A program made the translations under genes and the position numbers. Of a stretch of DNA of 48,351 nt, positions 1-8,347 are shown piece after piece (the stretch's first letter is position 1; the number at the start of each line of letters is the position of its first letter). Below the pieces are notes generated by a model, which was not told the DNA's origin, searched no databases, and saw only the letters and a program-made list of their open reading frames with translations. The DNA is taken from the NCBI GenBank assembly GCA_934248055.1, contig CAKQKI010000011.1, positions 1 through 48,351 on the forward strand, read 5' to 3'. This DNA is from an uncultured Clostridia bacterium (GTDB taxonomy: Bacteria > Bacillota > Clostridia > Christensenellales > Borkfalkiaceae).

Positions 1-110
1 CCACAAGCGATTGCGTTTGAACCCGCCAAAGCGCCGATATTTACGCGCTTTATGCCGAATTCGCCTTCGCCCGTACCACCAAGTACGAACAAAGTCGCCT
101 TCGACAGAAA
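1..110 (-). other. Open frame running off the window edge, unrecognised
   Basis: A minus-strand frame is open for 36 codons from an in-frame TGA at 113-111 to the window edge. Its translation includes LFVLGGTGEGEFGIKRVNI and ends near GSNAIACG. It has no ATG; TTG at 92-90 is the only plausible start, and no Shine-Dalgarno sequence precedes it. The last part lies inside an inverted-repeat arm (1-22), and the same GSNAIACG peptide is encoded by the related repeat near 13.57 kb. It may therefore be repeat DNA that happens to be open rather than a gene. I do not recognise it. Confidence 0.2.
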
Positions 111-319
111 TCATCGAAAATAGCGACGTTTTGGTTGTCTGCAAGTATTGCGTCGCGTTTTCAGGTTAAGACGCGGCGCGCAAGCGGCATAATACACTCG
201 TATATGACGATTGCGGAACAATGTATTAGCCTGAAAACGCGACGCAAGACCGAGTTCAAACGCGGTCGCTTGTGGCTACGGATTGCAAAATTCCGCATAA
301 GGTTGAATTTCGCAATCCG
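1..319. repeat. Nested inverted repeats in the 379-base leading intergenic region
   Basis: Three paired blocks are visible. Bases 1-22 pair with 254-275 with two mismatches. Bases 148-169 pair with 226-247 with one mismatch (TTGCGTCGCG...CGCGACGCAA). Bases 279-293 pair with 305-319 with one wobble (CGGATTGC...GCAATCCG). The first encloses the second, like a large cruciform or a structured transcript, and the third is a separate hairpin. No convincing gene lies in 111-379. A non-autonomous mobile element or a structured RNA are both possible. Confidence 0.7.
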
Positions 320-379
320 CAGTCATTCATGGCTAAGCCGTTAAAAGTCCGGACCAAATCGCTCGCGGCGATTTAAAAA

Positions 380-2362
380 TTATTTACAATTAAGATTTTC
401 AAAGACTTTTTCCGCAAGTTTTGCCACGTTTTCGCTTGTGAAACCGTATTTTGCGAACAGTTCTTTCGCGGGGCCCGAAACGCCGAATTTATCTATTCCG
501 AGAACGGCGCCGTCAAGCCCAGCGTATTTATACCAACTCATAGTCGCGCCGGCTTCCACGCAAACGCGCGCGCGGATTTCACGGGGGAGAACGCTTTCTT
601 TATACTCTTCGCTTTGCTCTTCGAAAATTTCCTGGCAGGGCATCGAAACGACTCTTGCGTCAATTCCTTTCGTTCTCAGAATTTCTTTCGCGCCCATGCA
701 GTATTGAACTTCGGACCCCGTGCCGATAAGTATAACGTCGGGCGTTTTGCGGGTACTGTCCGCAAGTACGTAACCGCCGGCAAGCGCGGCTTTGCCCGTA
801 CCGTTAAAGGACGGAAGAGTCTGACGGGAAAGAATAAGGCTCGTAGGACCTTTTGTCGATAAAGCCGTAATCCACCCCGCCGCCGTTTCTCTGCCGTCGC
901 ACGGGCGGAAAACTTTCATATTCGGAGTGGACCTTAAACAAGCGAGTTGTTCGATAGGCTGATGGGTAGGACCGTCTTCCCCCACGCCTATCGAATCGTG
1001 GGTAAGAACGTAAGTGACGTTGAGATTCATAAGAGCGGAAAGCCGCATTGCGTTTTTCATGTAATCAGCGAAAACGAAAAACGTAGAGCAAAACGGAAGC
1101 ACGCCGCCGTGCGCGGCAAGTCCGTTGCAAATCGCGCTCATGGCGTGTTCGCGTATTCCGAAGTGCACGTTTCTGCCCGCGCGGTTGTCCGCCGAAAACG
1201 CGGTTGAAGACTTGATAGTGGTTTTGCACGACGGAGCGAGATCCGCCGAGCCGCCGAACAGGGCGGGGATTTGTTCGGAAAGTTTGTTTAACACTATGCC
1301 GCTCGTATTGCGGGTCGCGTCGTCTTTCTCAAAATCGTAAAGGCGGGTATCGTCGATTGTCGGGAGTTTGCCGCAAGTGTCGTTTAAAAATCTTTCGGCA
1401 AGTTCGGGGTATTGCGCCGCATACGCCTTGAAAAGTTTTTTCCAGTTTCTTTCGGCGCGTTTGCCGCGTCTTGCAGCGCGCGAAGTGTGGTAATACACTT
1501 CCGAAGGCACTGTAAACGGCGGGTAATTGTAATCAAGATTTTTTCTCAGCGCGGCAACGTTTTCCGCTCCGAGCGGCGCGCCGTGCGTAGCCGACGTGCC
1601 TTGGTTGGGCGAGCCGTAACCGATAGTCGTGTGGCAGATGATAAGCGACGGCTTGTTCTTTTCTCTTTTCGCCTTTCTGATTGCGCGAAGTACTGCCGAC
1701 GGGTTAAGACCGTCTTTGACTTCTATAACCTGCCAGCCCTGCGCTTCGTGCCGATGCGCCACGTTTTCGGTAAACGCGAGATCGGTGGAGCCTTCTATCG
1801 TTATGTTGTTGTAATCGTATAAAACTATGAGTTTGCCGAGTTTGAGCGTGCCTGCAAGCGACGCCGCTTCGTACTCTATTCCTTCCATCATGCATCCGTC
1901 GCCGCAAATAGCGTAAGTGTAATGATTGACGATGGGAAAACCTTCTCTGTTGTAAACGGAAGCGAGATGAGATTCGGCTATCGCCATTCCTACGGCGTTT
2001 GCTATACCCTGACCGAGCGGACCCGTGGAAATTTCAACCCCGTCGGTATGGTTATACTCGGGGTGACCGGGAGTAAGAGAACCCGTCTGACGGAATTGCT
2101 TTATATCTTCGATTGAAACTTTAAAACCGTAAAGGTGCAATAACGCGTAGTTAAGCATAGAGCCGTGACCTGCGGAGAGAATAAACCTGTCGCGATCGAC
2201 GAACTTACTGTTGGCGGGATTGAATTTAAGTTCTTCCTGCCAGAGCGCGTAACTCATGGGCGCGGCTCCGAGCGTGATTCCCGGGTGACCTGATTTGGCT
2301 TTTTCTATCGCGTCGACGGAAAGAATGCGTAACGTATTTATTGTAAGATCGGATATTTCCAT
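380..2362 (-). CDS. tkt: Transketolase
   Basis: Thiamine-diphosphate enzyme of the cytosolic non-oxidative pentose phosphate pathway. It transfers two-carbon ketol units between sugar phosphates, linking xylulose-5-P, ribose-5-P and erythrose-4-P to glycolysis. At 660 residues it has full bacterial transketolase length. The N-terminal third carries KAKSGHPG, the GHGSMLNYALLHLYG segment and the cofactor/Mg motif GDGCMMEG followed by YDYNNITIEGSTD. The central domain has FGIREHAM with the catalytic Glu, then THDSIGVGEDGPTHQP and FRPCDGRE. The C-terminal domain is intact. The start is set by a Shine-Dalgarno AGGAGA about 10 nt upstream on the minus strand. It is divergent from proS and appears monocistronic. 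No anomaly was seen. Confidence 0.97.
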   Translation of the reverse strand: MEISDLTINTLRILSVDAIEKAKSGHPGITLGAAPMSYALWQEELKFNPANSKFVDRDRFILSAGHGSMLNYALLHLYGFKVSIEDIKQFRQTGSLTPGHPEYNHTDGVEISTGPLGQGIANAVGMAIAESHLASVYNREGFPIVNHYTYAICGDGCMMEGIEYEAASLAGTLKLGKLIVLYDYNNITIEGSTDLAFTENVAHRHEAQGWQVIEVKDGLNPSAVLRAIRKAKREKNKPSLIICHTTIGYGSPNQGTSATHGAPLGAENVAALRKNLDYNYPPFTVPSEVYYHTSRAARRGKRAERNWKKLFKAYAAQYPELAERFLNDTCGKLPTIDDTRLYDFEKDDATRNTSGIVLNKLSEQIPALFGGSADLAPSCKTTIKSSTAFSADNRAGRNVHFGIREHAMSAICNGLAAHGGVLPFCSTFFVFADYMKNAMRLSALMNLNVTYVLTHDSIGVGEDGPTHQPIEQLACLRSTPNMKVFRPCDGRETAAGWITALSTKGPTSLILSRQTLPSFNGTGKAALAGGYVLADSTRKTPDVILIGTGSEVQYCMGAKEILRTKGIDARVVSMPCQEIFEEQSEEYKESVLPREIRARVCVEAGATMSWYKYAGLDGAVLGIDKFGVSGPAKELFAKYGFTSENVAKLAEKVFENLNCK

Positions 2363-2411
2363 TTATTGCTTACTTCTCCTTATTTTTATAATGCGGTAAC
2401 GCCTTGATTAT

Positions 2412-2440
2412 ATTTTAGCACAGATTTTTCGGAAAATAAA
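2412..2440 (-). promoter_or_regulatory. Probable tkt promoter (extended -10)
   Basis: On the minus strand a TGCTAAAAT extended -10 (TAAAAT at 2417-2412) lies 17 nt from a weak -35 (TTTATT at 2440-2435). It is about 50 nt upstream of the tkt start. The same TGCTAAAAT form recurs before the ABC exporter and the dehydrogenase. Confidence 0.45.
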
Positions 2441-2478
2441 GAAAAATAAGCACAATGGTCGCGGTTTTTTAAAAACGC

Positions 2479-2507
2479 TTTACATTTTGGTAAAAAACGG
2501 ATATAAT
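2479..2507 (+). promoter_or_regulatory. proS promoter
   Basis: TTTACA at 2479-2484, a 17-nt spacer and TATAAT at 2502-2507 form a near-consensus sigma-A promoter. The predicted start near 2514 gives a leader of about 37 nt, too short for a T-box, although the gene is an aminoacyl-tRNA synthetase. Confidence 0.8.
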
Positions 2508-2550
2508 ATTATAAAATTATCGTAACAATTTATATATACAAGAGGTCTTT

Positions 2551-3981
2551 ATGGCAAAAGATAAACAATTCGTATCAGAAATCGCGGATATCGAGAAAGA
2601 TTTTCCGCAGTGGTATACCGACGTTATACTGAAAACCGAACTCGTGGATTACGGCCCCGTAAAAGGCACGATGGTAATCCGTCCTTACGGCTACGGTATA
2701 TGGGAAAACATTCAGAAAGAACTTGACGTCCGCTTTAAAAAAACAGGCGCGAAAAACGCGTACTTTCCCATGCTTATTCCCATGAGTTTTTTACAGAAAG
2801 AAGCGGAACACGTAGAAGGCTTTGCGCCTGAAGTGGCGGTCGTTACTCACGCGGGCGGGCAGGAACTTGCCGAGCCGCTCGTTATCCGCCCCACGAGCGA
2901 AACGATTATTTGCGATATGTACGCAAAATGGCTTGAAAGTTACAGGGATCTTCCTATAATGATAAATCAGTGGGCAAACGTTATGCGTTGGGAAAAAACC
3001 ACCCGTCCGTTTTTAAGAACGAGCGAGTTTTTATGGCAGGAAGGTCATACCGTTCACGCCACCGAAGAAGAAGCCGAAGAAGAAACTCAGAGAATGCTCG
3101 GCGTTTACAAGGATTTTGCCGAAAACTGTCTTGCAATGCCCGTGCTTACGGGAAGAAAAACCGAAAAGGAAAAATTTGCGGGCGCGGTTGCTACTTACGG
3201 AATGGAAGCGATGATGCACGACGGAAAAAGTCTGCAATCGGCAACTTCGCATTATTTAGGGCAGAATTTCGCAAAATCGTTCAATATGAAATTTCTCGAT
3301 AAAGACGGAACCCTTAAATACGGCTATTCTACTTCGTGGGGCTGTTCCACTCGTCTTATCGGCGCGGTTATAATGACTCACGGAGATAAGCGCGGACTTG
3401 TTCTTCCGCCCGTGGTCGCTCCCGTTCAGGTGGTCGTTATTCCCGTATGCATGCATAAAGAAGGCGTTCTCGAAGCAAACGAAAAACTTGCCGCCGCGCT
3501 CGAAAACGCGGGGCTCAGAACCGAACTTGACAAGCGTGACGCTACTCCCGGCTGGAAATTCAACGAATGGGAGATGAAGGGAGTACCCGTAAGAATAGAA
3601 GTCGGCCCGCGCGATATCGAAAACGGCAAAATGACCGTTATGCGCCGCGATACTCTTGAAAAATACGAGTACGCGCTCGGCGATACCGAAAGCATAAAAG
3701 AACTTTTAAAAACAGTTCAGAAAGATATGCTCGAATCTGCCCGCGCGAGAATGAACGAAAGAATAAAATGCGCCGACAGCGTCGACGGTATACTCGAAGC
3801 GGTCGAAAACAAAAATTTCGTAAAAGCGGCATGGTGCGGTTGCAGAGAATGCGAAGATAAAATCAAAGAAAAAACGCAGGCTTCGGCAAGAGTGATGACC
3901 GAAGAATCCGCAGAAGGCAAAACCTGCGCGGTTTGCGGTAAAAAAGCGAAAAATACAGTAATTTTTGCAAGAGCGTATTAA
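2551..3981 (+). CDS. proS: Prolyl-tRNA synthetase (short form without editing insert)
   Basis: Class II aminoacyl-tRNA synthetase that charges tRNA-Pro in the cytosol. At 476 residues it matches the archaeal/eukaryotic-type ProRS found in many Firmicutes, not the roughly 570-residue bacterial form with an editing insertion. Class II signatures include RPTSETIICDMYAKW, the TRPFLRTSEFLWQEGHT segment (motif 2) and the region from GCSTRLIGAVIMTHGD to LPPVVAPVQVVV. The C-terminal domain has Cys pairs (CGCREC and CAVCGKK) typical of the zinc-binding tail and ends in Tyr (FARAY), as is usual for this type. The Shine-Dalgarno AGAGG fixes the ATG. A 32-bp tandem repeat follows the stop codon. Confidence 0.96.
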   Translation: MAKDKQFVSEIADIEKDFPQWYTDVILKTELVDYGPVKGTMVIRPYGYGIWENIQKELDVRFKKTGAKNAYFPMLIPMSFLQKEAEHVEGFAPEVAVVTHAGGQELAEPLVIRPTSETIICDMYAKWLESYRDLPIMINQWANVMRWEKTTRPFLRTSEFLWQEGHTVHATEEEAEEETQRMLGVYKDFAENCLAMPVLTGRKTEKEKFAGAVATYGMEAMMHDGKSLQSATSHYLGQNFAKSFNMKFLDKDGTLKYGYSTSWGCSTRLIGAVIMTHGDKRGLVLPPVVAPVQVVVIPVCMHKEGVLEANEKLAAALENAGLRTELDKRDATPGWKFNEWEMKGVPVRIEVGPRDIENGKMTVMRRDTLEKYEYALGDTESIKELLKTVQKDMLESARARMNERIKCADSVDGILEAVENKNFVKAAWCGCRECEDKIKEKTQASARVMTEESAEGKTCAVCGKKAKNTVIFARAY

Positions 3982-3986
3982 CCCGT

Positions 3987-4063
3987 ATCGGCGCGGCGGC
4001 TTGCGTTGAAGATTTAATATCGGCGCGGCGGCTTGCGTTGAAGATTTAATATCGGCGCGGCGG
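3987..4063. repeat. 32-bp tandem repeat, about 2.4 copies
   Basis: The unit starts ATCGGCGCGGCGGCTTGCGT and ends GAAGATTTAAT. Copies at 3987-4018 and 4019-4050 are identical and a third partial copy runs 4051-4063. It lies between the proS stop and the CPBP protease gene. It has no terminator shape and its function is unknown. Confidence 0.9.
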
Positions 4064-4089
4064 AGCGACGAATCGTTTCAAGGTGTAAA

Positions 4090-5241
4090 ATGAGAACCAA
4101 GCCTATAAAAAACGAACTTACAAAAAGCCTGAAAGGCGAAAAATTCTATAATCCGAATACTTTTAACGCAGTCGACGCGACCATTTGTTATATTGTTATT
4201 CTCATAGCCTTTTTCGCGCTCGGTTTTACTGCTATTCCCGTAAAATACGTATGCACGAAAGTTCTTAAAAACACTGTTTTCAACGACTATTTCTTTATGA
4301 TGATAGTCATGAGTTTTATTTCTCAGGGCGCGATTGCGGGAGTTGCGGCGATATTTTACCGCGTTAAACGCGTAAATGCGTTTTCGGGCGGCGGGTATAA
4401 TTTCAATACTAATTTTACAGACGCCGTTTCGGCGGTGATTCTCGTTCTTGGCGTGGGATTGTGTTTTTCGCCGCTCCATACGGAATTTTTCGAGTATATG
4501 ACGGCTGTTTTCGGCGATCTGGGGCTTGAAATTCCCGAAAGCGTGATAGAAAAATCAAATCCCGTTTTCGTTTATTTTTACGGCGCGGTGGTCGTTCCCG
4601 TTTTTCCCGCCGTTTGCGAAGAATTGTTGTTCCGCGGCGTTATAATGCGCGGAATGAGCGAGCGGGGATTGTTTTACGGCGCAATAACTTCTTCCCTTAT
4701 GTTTGCGTTTATGCACGGAAGCGTGGGAATGATTATTCTTCAGTTTCTCGTAGGGCTTACGATTGCAGCCGTGGTTATGATAACGAAAAATCATATTTAC
4801 GGCTCGATAATGCACTGCGCGTATAATCTTTTATTGTCGGTGTTGTCGGCTCTTCCCGATATAGCGGGCGAAATCGCCAAAGACGCAAGCGGTATGACGG
4901 GCGGCGCGATGATAATAATCGGCGTTATATTCCTTATAACCGGCGGGCTTTACTATATAAACAAGTACTTTAAAAAACGTGAAAACGAAATAAAGGGGAT
5001 AAAGACCGAGCCGTCGAAATTCGAAAAGGTACCGCTTATTTGCTATTCGACGATAAACGAAAGCGATTTATGCGTAAAACTGCCGTATTATACGGACGAT
5101 AAAGATATCCGTTCGAGAAAAGACACTTTGTTTTTTTATCGCAACGGGTTTGTTCCTTACAATAAAAATTCGATCGGAATTCTTCCCACGGTGCTTTTTA
5201 TCGTCGGAATGATTGCGGCGATTGTGTTTATGTTTATTTAA
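4090..5241 (+). CDS. CPBP-family intramembrane metalloprotease
   Basis: Predicted integral membrane protease of the CPBP (CaaX protease and bacteriocin-processing, Abi) family, 383 residues. About seven hydrophobic segments are visible. The family's motifs are in order: EELLFRG (EExxxR, catalytic Glu pair), FAFMHGSVG (FxxxH) and HCAYN (HxxxN). About 80 C-terminal residues after ITGGLYYINKYFKKRENE are mostly polar and presumably cytosolic, followed by a last hydrophobic helix. The substrate cannot be told from sequence; relatives act in peptide maturation, immunity or surface-protein handling. The next gene starts 12 nt downstream, so they are probably cotranscribed. No clear Shine-Dalgarno sequence precedes the ATG (TTTCAAGGTGTAAAATG gives a weak AAGGTG). 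Confidence 0.88.
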   Translation: MRTKPIKNELTKSLKGEKFYNPNTFNAVDATICYIVILIAFFALGFTAIPVKYVCTKVLKNTVFNDYFFMMIVMSFISQGAIAGVAAIFYRVKRVNAFSGGGYNFNTNFTDAVSAVILVLGVGLCFSPLHTEFFEYMTAVFGDLGLEIPESVIEKSNPVFVYFYGAVVVPVFPAVCEELLFRGVIMRGMSERGLFYGAITSSLMFAFMHGSVGMIILQFLVGLTIAAVVMITKNHIYGSIMHCAYNLLLSVLSALPDIAGEIAKDASGMTGGAMIIIGVIFLITGGLYYINKYFKKRENEIKGIKTEPSKFEKVPLICYSTINESDLCVKLPYYTDDKDIRSRKDTLFFYRNGFVPYNKNSIGILPTVLFIVGMIAAIVFMFI

Positions 5242-5253
5242 AGAGGTGTTATT

Positions 5254-6072
5254 ATGGCGGAACTGTTGACTATGCTCGTGGCATATTCATCGATTACTTC
5301 GCTGATTATGATGATAGTCGGCTACGTTTTTAAAGGGATAGCCGTTTATGCGATGGCTAAACGCGAAAATTTAAAAAACAAATGGTTTGCGTGGATTCCG
5401 TTTTTAAATTACGTTTTAATCGGAAAATTGATAGGCAAAGCGGTCGTTTGGGGAGTTGAAATCAAAAATCTCGGATTATGGGTTTGCCTTACGTCGTTTT
5501 TCAATTTCTTGATGAACGCGCTTTTAAACGCAGGGTTTTACGTTACGCTTTTAAACGAAATGATGAACGGTTCGGCTATTATAAAGGCGGCAAATCCGTT
5601 TATAGAAGAATGGCTTAATCAGAGCGGAGTACTCTGGACGGTTTGTTTCTATCTTAATAGCGCTGTAAATCTCGTATATATTTTTATGTACGTAAGTCTT
5701 GTGTTTCTTGTGTTCAGACAGTACAAGCCCGAAAGGTCGTTGCTTTTTTCGATACTTTCCATATTCGTCGAATGTCTGTTCGGAATTTTCCTTTTCACGG
5801 TGAGAAACAATGAAAAAGTGAATTATAACGACTATCTTCGTTCGCGCGCGAATAATTACAATTACAATAACTACCGCAGATACGACGGCAACGGTTACAA
5901 TAACAGGAACGATTACACCGTTTACCGCGGCGGCAGCGACGGCGACGACGATCCTTTCCCCGAATTCAGCAACAATAAAAAATCGTCTGACGACAACGGC
6001 GTAGGTTACGGCGGAAACAGCGGATTTGACAAGCGCGACAGGTCCGACGACGGCGACGATTTCTTTAACTGA
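5254..6072 (+). CDS. Membrane protein with Asn/Gly/Asp-rich tail, unknown function
   Basis: A 272-residue protein that I do not recognise. The first about 190 residues hold four or five hydrophobic segments (SLIMMIVGYVFKGIAVYAM; LGLWVCLTSFFNFLMNAL; a segment around FYLNSAVNLVYIFMYVSLVF; SILSIFVECLFGIFLFTV). The last about 75 residues are low complexity, rich in Asn, Tyr, Arg, Gly and Asp (NNYNYNNYRRYDGNGYNN), and end acidic (DDGDDFFN). The Shine-Dalgarno AAAGAGGTG supports the ATG. The preceding protease ends 12 nt upstream and mnmE starts 1 nt after this stop, so the three form a probable operon. The tail looks like a disordered cytosolic region; no enzymatic motif was found. Confidence 0.8.
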   Translation: MAELLTMLVAYSSITSLIMMIVGYVFKGIAVYAMAKRENLKNKWFAWIPFLNYVLIGKLIGKAVVWGVEIKNLGLWVCLTSFFNFLMNALLNAGFYVTLLNEMMNGSAIIKAANPFIEEWLNQSGVLWTVCFYLNSAVNLVYIFMYVSLVFLVFRQYKPERSLLFSILSIFVECLFGIFLFTVRNNEKVNYNDYLRSRANNYNYNNYRRYDGNGYNNRNDYTVYRGGSDGDDDPFPEFSNNKKSSDDNGVGYGGNSGFDKRDRSDDGDDFFN

Positions 6073-6073
6073 T

Positions 6074-7408
6074 ATGGAGCGCGCGATTTCGGCGATTTCC
6101 ACTGCGAACGGCGTAGGCGGAGTTGCTATAATCAGAATGAGCGGCGAAGGCGTGTTCGACATACTCGAAAAAGCGTTCAGACCGCTCGGTAAAATAAAAA
6201 CCAAAGATTTCGAGCCGTATAAAATGTACGTGGGGGAAATAGATTGCGGCGATTTTACCGATTTCGGAATGGCAGTAATTTTCAAAGCCCCTAAAAGTTA
6301 CACGGGCGAAGACATGGTCGAATTTCACTGTCACGGCGGAGTGCAGATTACGCGCGGCGTTTTTGCCGAAACCGTTAAACTCGGCGCGGCTCCCGCTACC
6401 CGCGGCGAATTTACCAAACGGGCGTTTATAAACGGAAAACTCTCGCTTGACGGCGCGGAAGGGCTTATCTCGATGATAAACGGCGAAAGTCGTGCGGCGG
6501 TGAAAGCAGGGTACAGTTTGTATCGTGAAAAACTTTACGAAAAAATCACCGCGATGCAGAACGATTTAACGTTTTGCCTTGCCGGAGTGAACGCCGACAT
6601 GGATTACCCCGAAGAAGATTTGCAGGCAACGGCGACAAGCGAAGTTAAAGAAACGCTTGAAAGCGTAAAACGCAGAATAAAAAAACTTCTTGAAGAATAC
6701 AAAACGGGCGCAAAAGTAAAAAGCGGCGTAAAAGTGGCGATAGTAGGAAAGCCGAACACGGGAAAATCTTCCATACTCAACCGTCTTCTCGAATACGATA
6801 AGGCGATAGTGTCGTCGGTTGCGGGTACCACGCGTGACGTTGTCGAAGGCGCAATCGAAATAAACGGAGTTAATTTTTACCTTTTCGATACCGCGGGAAT
6901 TCGCGAATCGGACGACGAAATCGAAAAAATCGGCATAGAAAAGTCCGCTAAAATTTTAAAAACGGCGGATATTGCGATAGCGGTTTTCGACGGCAGCGAA
7001 AAGTTTGACAGCGAAGATAAAAAGATACTTTCCGCCGTCGGCGATAAAGAAACCATAACCGTATACAATAAATCGGATTTATCTCGCCGGTCGACGGAAA
7101 ACGGACTGATAATTTCGGCGAAAACGGGCGAAGGACTTGAAGAATTGAAAAACGAACTTTATAAAAGGTCGTTTTCGGAGGGTATTGACGAAAATTGTGA
7201 ATTCGTAACCGAAGAAAGGCATTATAACGCGCTTAAAAACGCTTACGATAAAACCGTTTCGGCGATAGAAAACGCAGACTGCGTTCCGCTCGATCTTATA
7301 TCCGAAGATATAAAAGATATATGGAGCGAACTCGGTCTTATTACGGGCAAAACCGCCAACGAAGAGATAATCGACGAGATTTTTTCTAAATTCTGCGTAG
7401 GTAAATAA
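6074..7408 (+). CDS. mnmE: tRNA uridine-5-carboxymethylaminomethyl modification GTPase MnmE
   Basis: GTPase that, with MnmG, modifies the wobble uridine of certain tRNAs. I chose ATG 6074, giving 444 residues. The product then starts MERAISAISTANGVGGVAIIRMSG, which aligns with the family N-terminus; the upstream in-frame ATG at 6026 would add 16 unconserved residues inside the previous gene. The order is an N-terminal folate-binding domain with HCHGG (the FHCHGG segment), a helical domain, and an inserted G domain with GKPNTGKSS (P-loop), AGTTRD (switch), DTAG and NKSD. The C-terminus is FCVGK, the family's conserved Cys-containing end. The start lies 1 nt after the previous stop, which suggests translational coupling. 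Confidence 0.95.
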   Translation: MERAISAISTANGVGGVAIIRMSGEGVFDILEKAFRPLGKIKTKDFEPYKMYVGEIDCGDFTDFGMAVIFKAPKSYTGEDMVEFHCHGGVQITRGVFAETVKLGAAPATRGEFTKRAFINGKLSLDGAEGLISMINGESRAAVKAGYSLYREKLYEKITAMQNDLTFCLAGVNADMDYPEEDLQATATSEVKETLESVKRRIKKLLEEYKTGAKVKSGVKVAIVGKPNTGKSSILNRLLEYDKAIVSSVAGTTRDVVEGAIEINGVNFYLFDTAGIRESDDEIEKIGIEKSAKILKTADIAIAVFDGSEKFDSEDKKILSAVGDKETITVYNKSDLSRRSTENGLIISAKTGEGLEELKNELYKRSFSEGIDENCEFVTEERHYNALKNAYDKTVSAIENADCVPLDLISEDIKDIWSELGLITGKTANEEIIDEIFSKFCVGK

Positions 7409-7434
7409 CCTTTGCGTTATTTAAAGGAGTTAAT

Positions 7435-8346
7435 ATGGTAAATCTGGAACTTTTCAGGGTGTTTTACACGGTTGCCAAATGCGGAAGCATTACCAAAGCG
7501 GCAGACGAGTTGTTTATTTCTCAACCCGCCGTTTCGCAGGCGATAAAACAACTCGAAACACAACTCGGCGGAAAACTTTTCAACAGGGTAAGCAGGGGAA
7601 TGCGCCTTACCGAAAACGGCGGAAAACAGATTTACGAGTACGTATCGTCGGCAATCGCTCTTCTCGAAAAAGCGGAAGACAAGTTTTCCGAACTCAACAA
7701 AACCGCCGTCGGCTCTTTGAGAATCAGCGCGCCTGACACCGTTATAACTCACGTGCTTATGAAATATATAACCGAATTTCACGACGCTTATCCTAACGTC
7801 AGCGTGTCGTTCGTCAACGGCACCACTCGCGAAACGATAGACGCCGTCAAAACGGACAGGGCGGATATAGGCTTTGTAAATCTGCCTATCGACGATCGCG
7901 ACGTTATTTTTACGGGGCAGATGGGCAGACTTCACGACGTTTTCGTTTCGAGCGACAAGTACGCCGCCCTCAAAGGTCAGAAACTCACTTTGAACGCGCT
8001 TTCGGATTACCCGCTTTTAATGCTTGAAAGAAGCACGTCTACAAGGCAGGAATTTATTAAATTCACACATTCGTTAAATATCGACCTGACGCCCGAATTC
8101 GAACTCGGAAGTTTGGAACTTTGCGTGCAGATGGCTAAAAGCGGACTCGGCATAGCGTGCGTTCCCCGCGAATACGTGAAAGACGAATTAGAACGCGGCG
8201 AACTTTTCGAGATTGACGCTCAGCCGTCGTTGCCCGTCCGCGCGATAGGCGTAATACTTTCCAAAGATAAAGAAATAACCTTTGCTCTCGGCGAATTTTT
8301 AAATCTTTTGAATAAATACGATAATCAGACGGTTGTAAAAGAATAA
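7435..8346 (+). CDS. LysR-family transcriptional regulator
   Basis: A 303-residue LysR-type regulator. The N-terminal winged helix-turn-helix spans about residues 2-60 (FRVFYTVAKCGSITKAADEL, then SQPAVSQAIKQLE). The rest is a periplasmic-binding-fold effector domain (about 88-295). A good Shine-Dalgarno AAAGGAG precedes the ATG. It is followed after 1 nt by the sirtuin gene, so both are probably cotranscribed. LysR regulators often control a divergent neighbour, but there is none here and the effector cannot be read from the sequence. Confidence 0.92.
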   Translation: MVNLELFRVFYTVAKCGSITKAADELFISQPAVSQAIKQLETQLGGKLFNRVSRGMRLTENGGKQIYEYVSSAIALLEKAEDKFSELNKTAVGSLRISAPDTVITHVLMKYITEFHDAYPNVSVSFVNGTTRETIDAVKTDRADIGFVNLPIDDRDVIFTGQMGRLHDVFVSSDKYAALKGQKLTLNALSDYPLLMLERSTSTRQEFIKFTHSLNIDLTPEFELGSLELCVQMAKSGLGIACVPREYVKDELERGELFEIDAQPSLPVRAIGVILSKDKEITFALGEFLNLLNKYDNQTVVKE

Positions 8347-8347
8347 T

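Noticed and set aside
135..344. 69-residue open frame in the leading intergenic region
   Set aside because: It lies across inverted repeats, is very Arg-rich, and has no Shine-Dalgarno sequence or recognisable domain.
320..379. Terminator downstream of tkt
   Set aside because: AAATCGC/GCGATTT can pair, but no T-run follows on the minus strand.
1412..1822. 136-residue open frame opposite transketolase
   Set aside because: It is an antisense shadow of a conserved gene, as are many long frames opposite GC-biased codons in this window.
2508..2550. T-box leader for proS
   Set aside because: The leader between the consensus promoter and the start codon is about 37 nt, far too short.
6026..6073. 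Upstream mnmE start
   Set aside because: It adds 16 unconserved residues inside the previous gene. ATG 6074 matches the family N-terminus.
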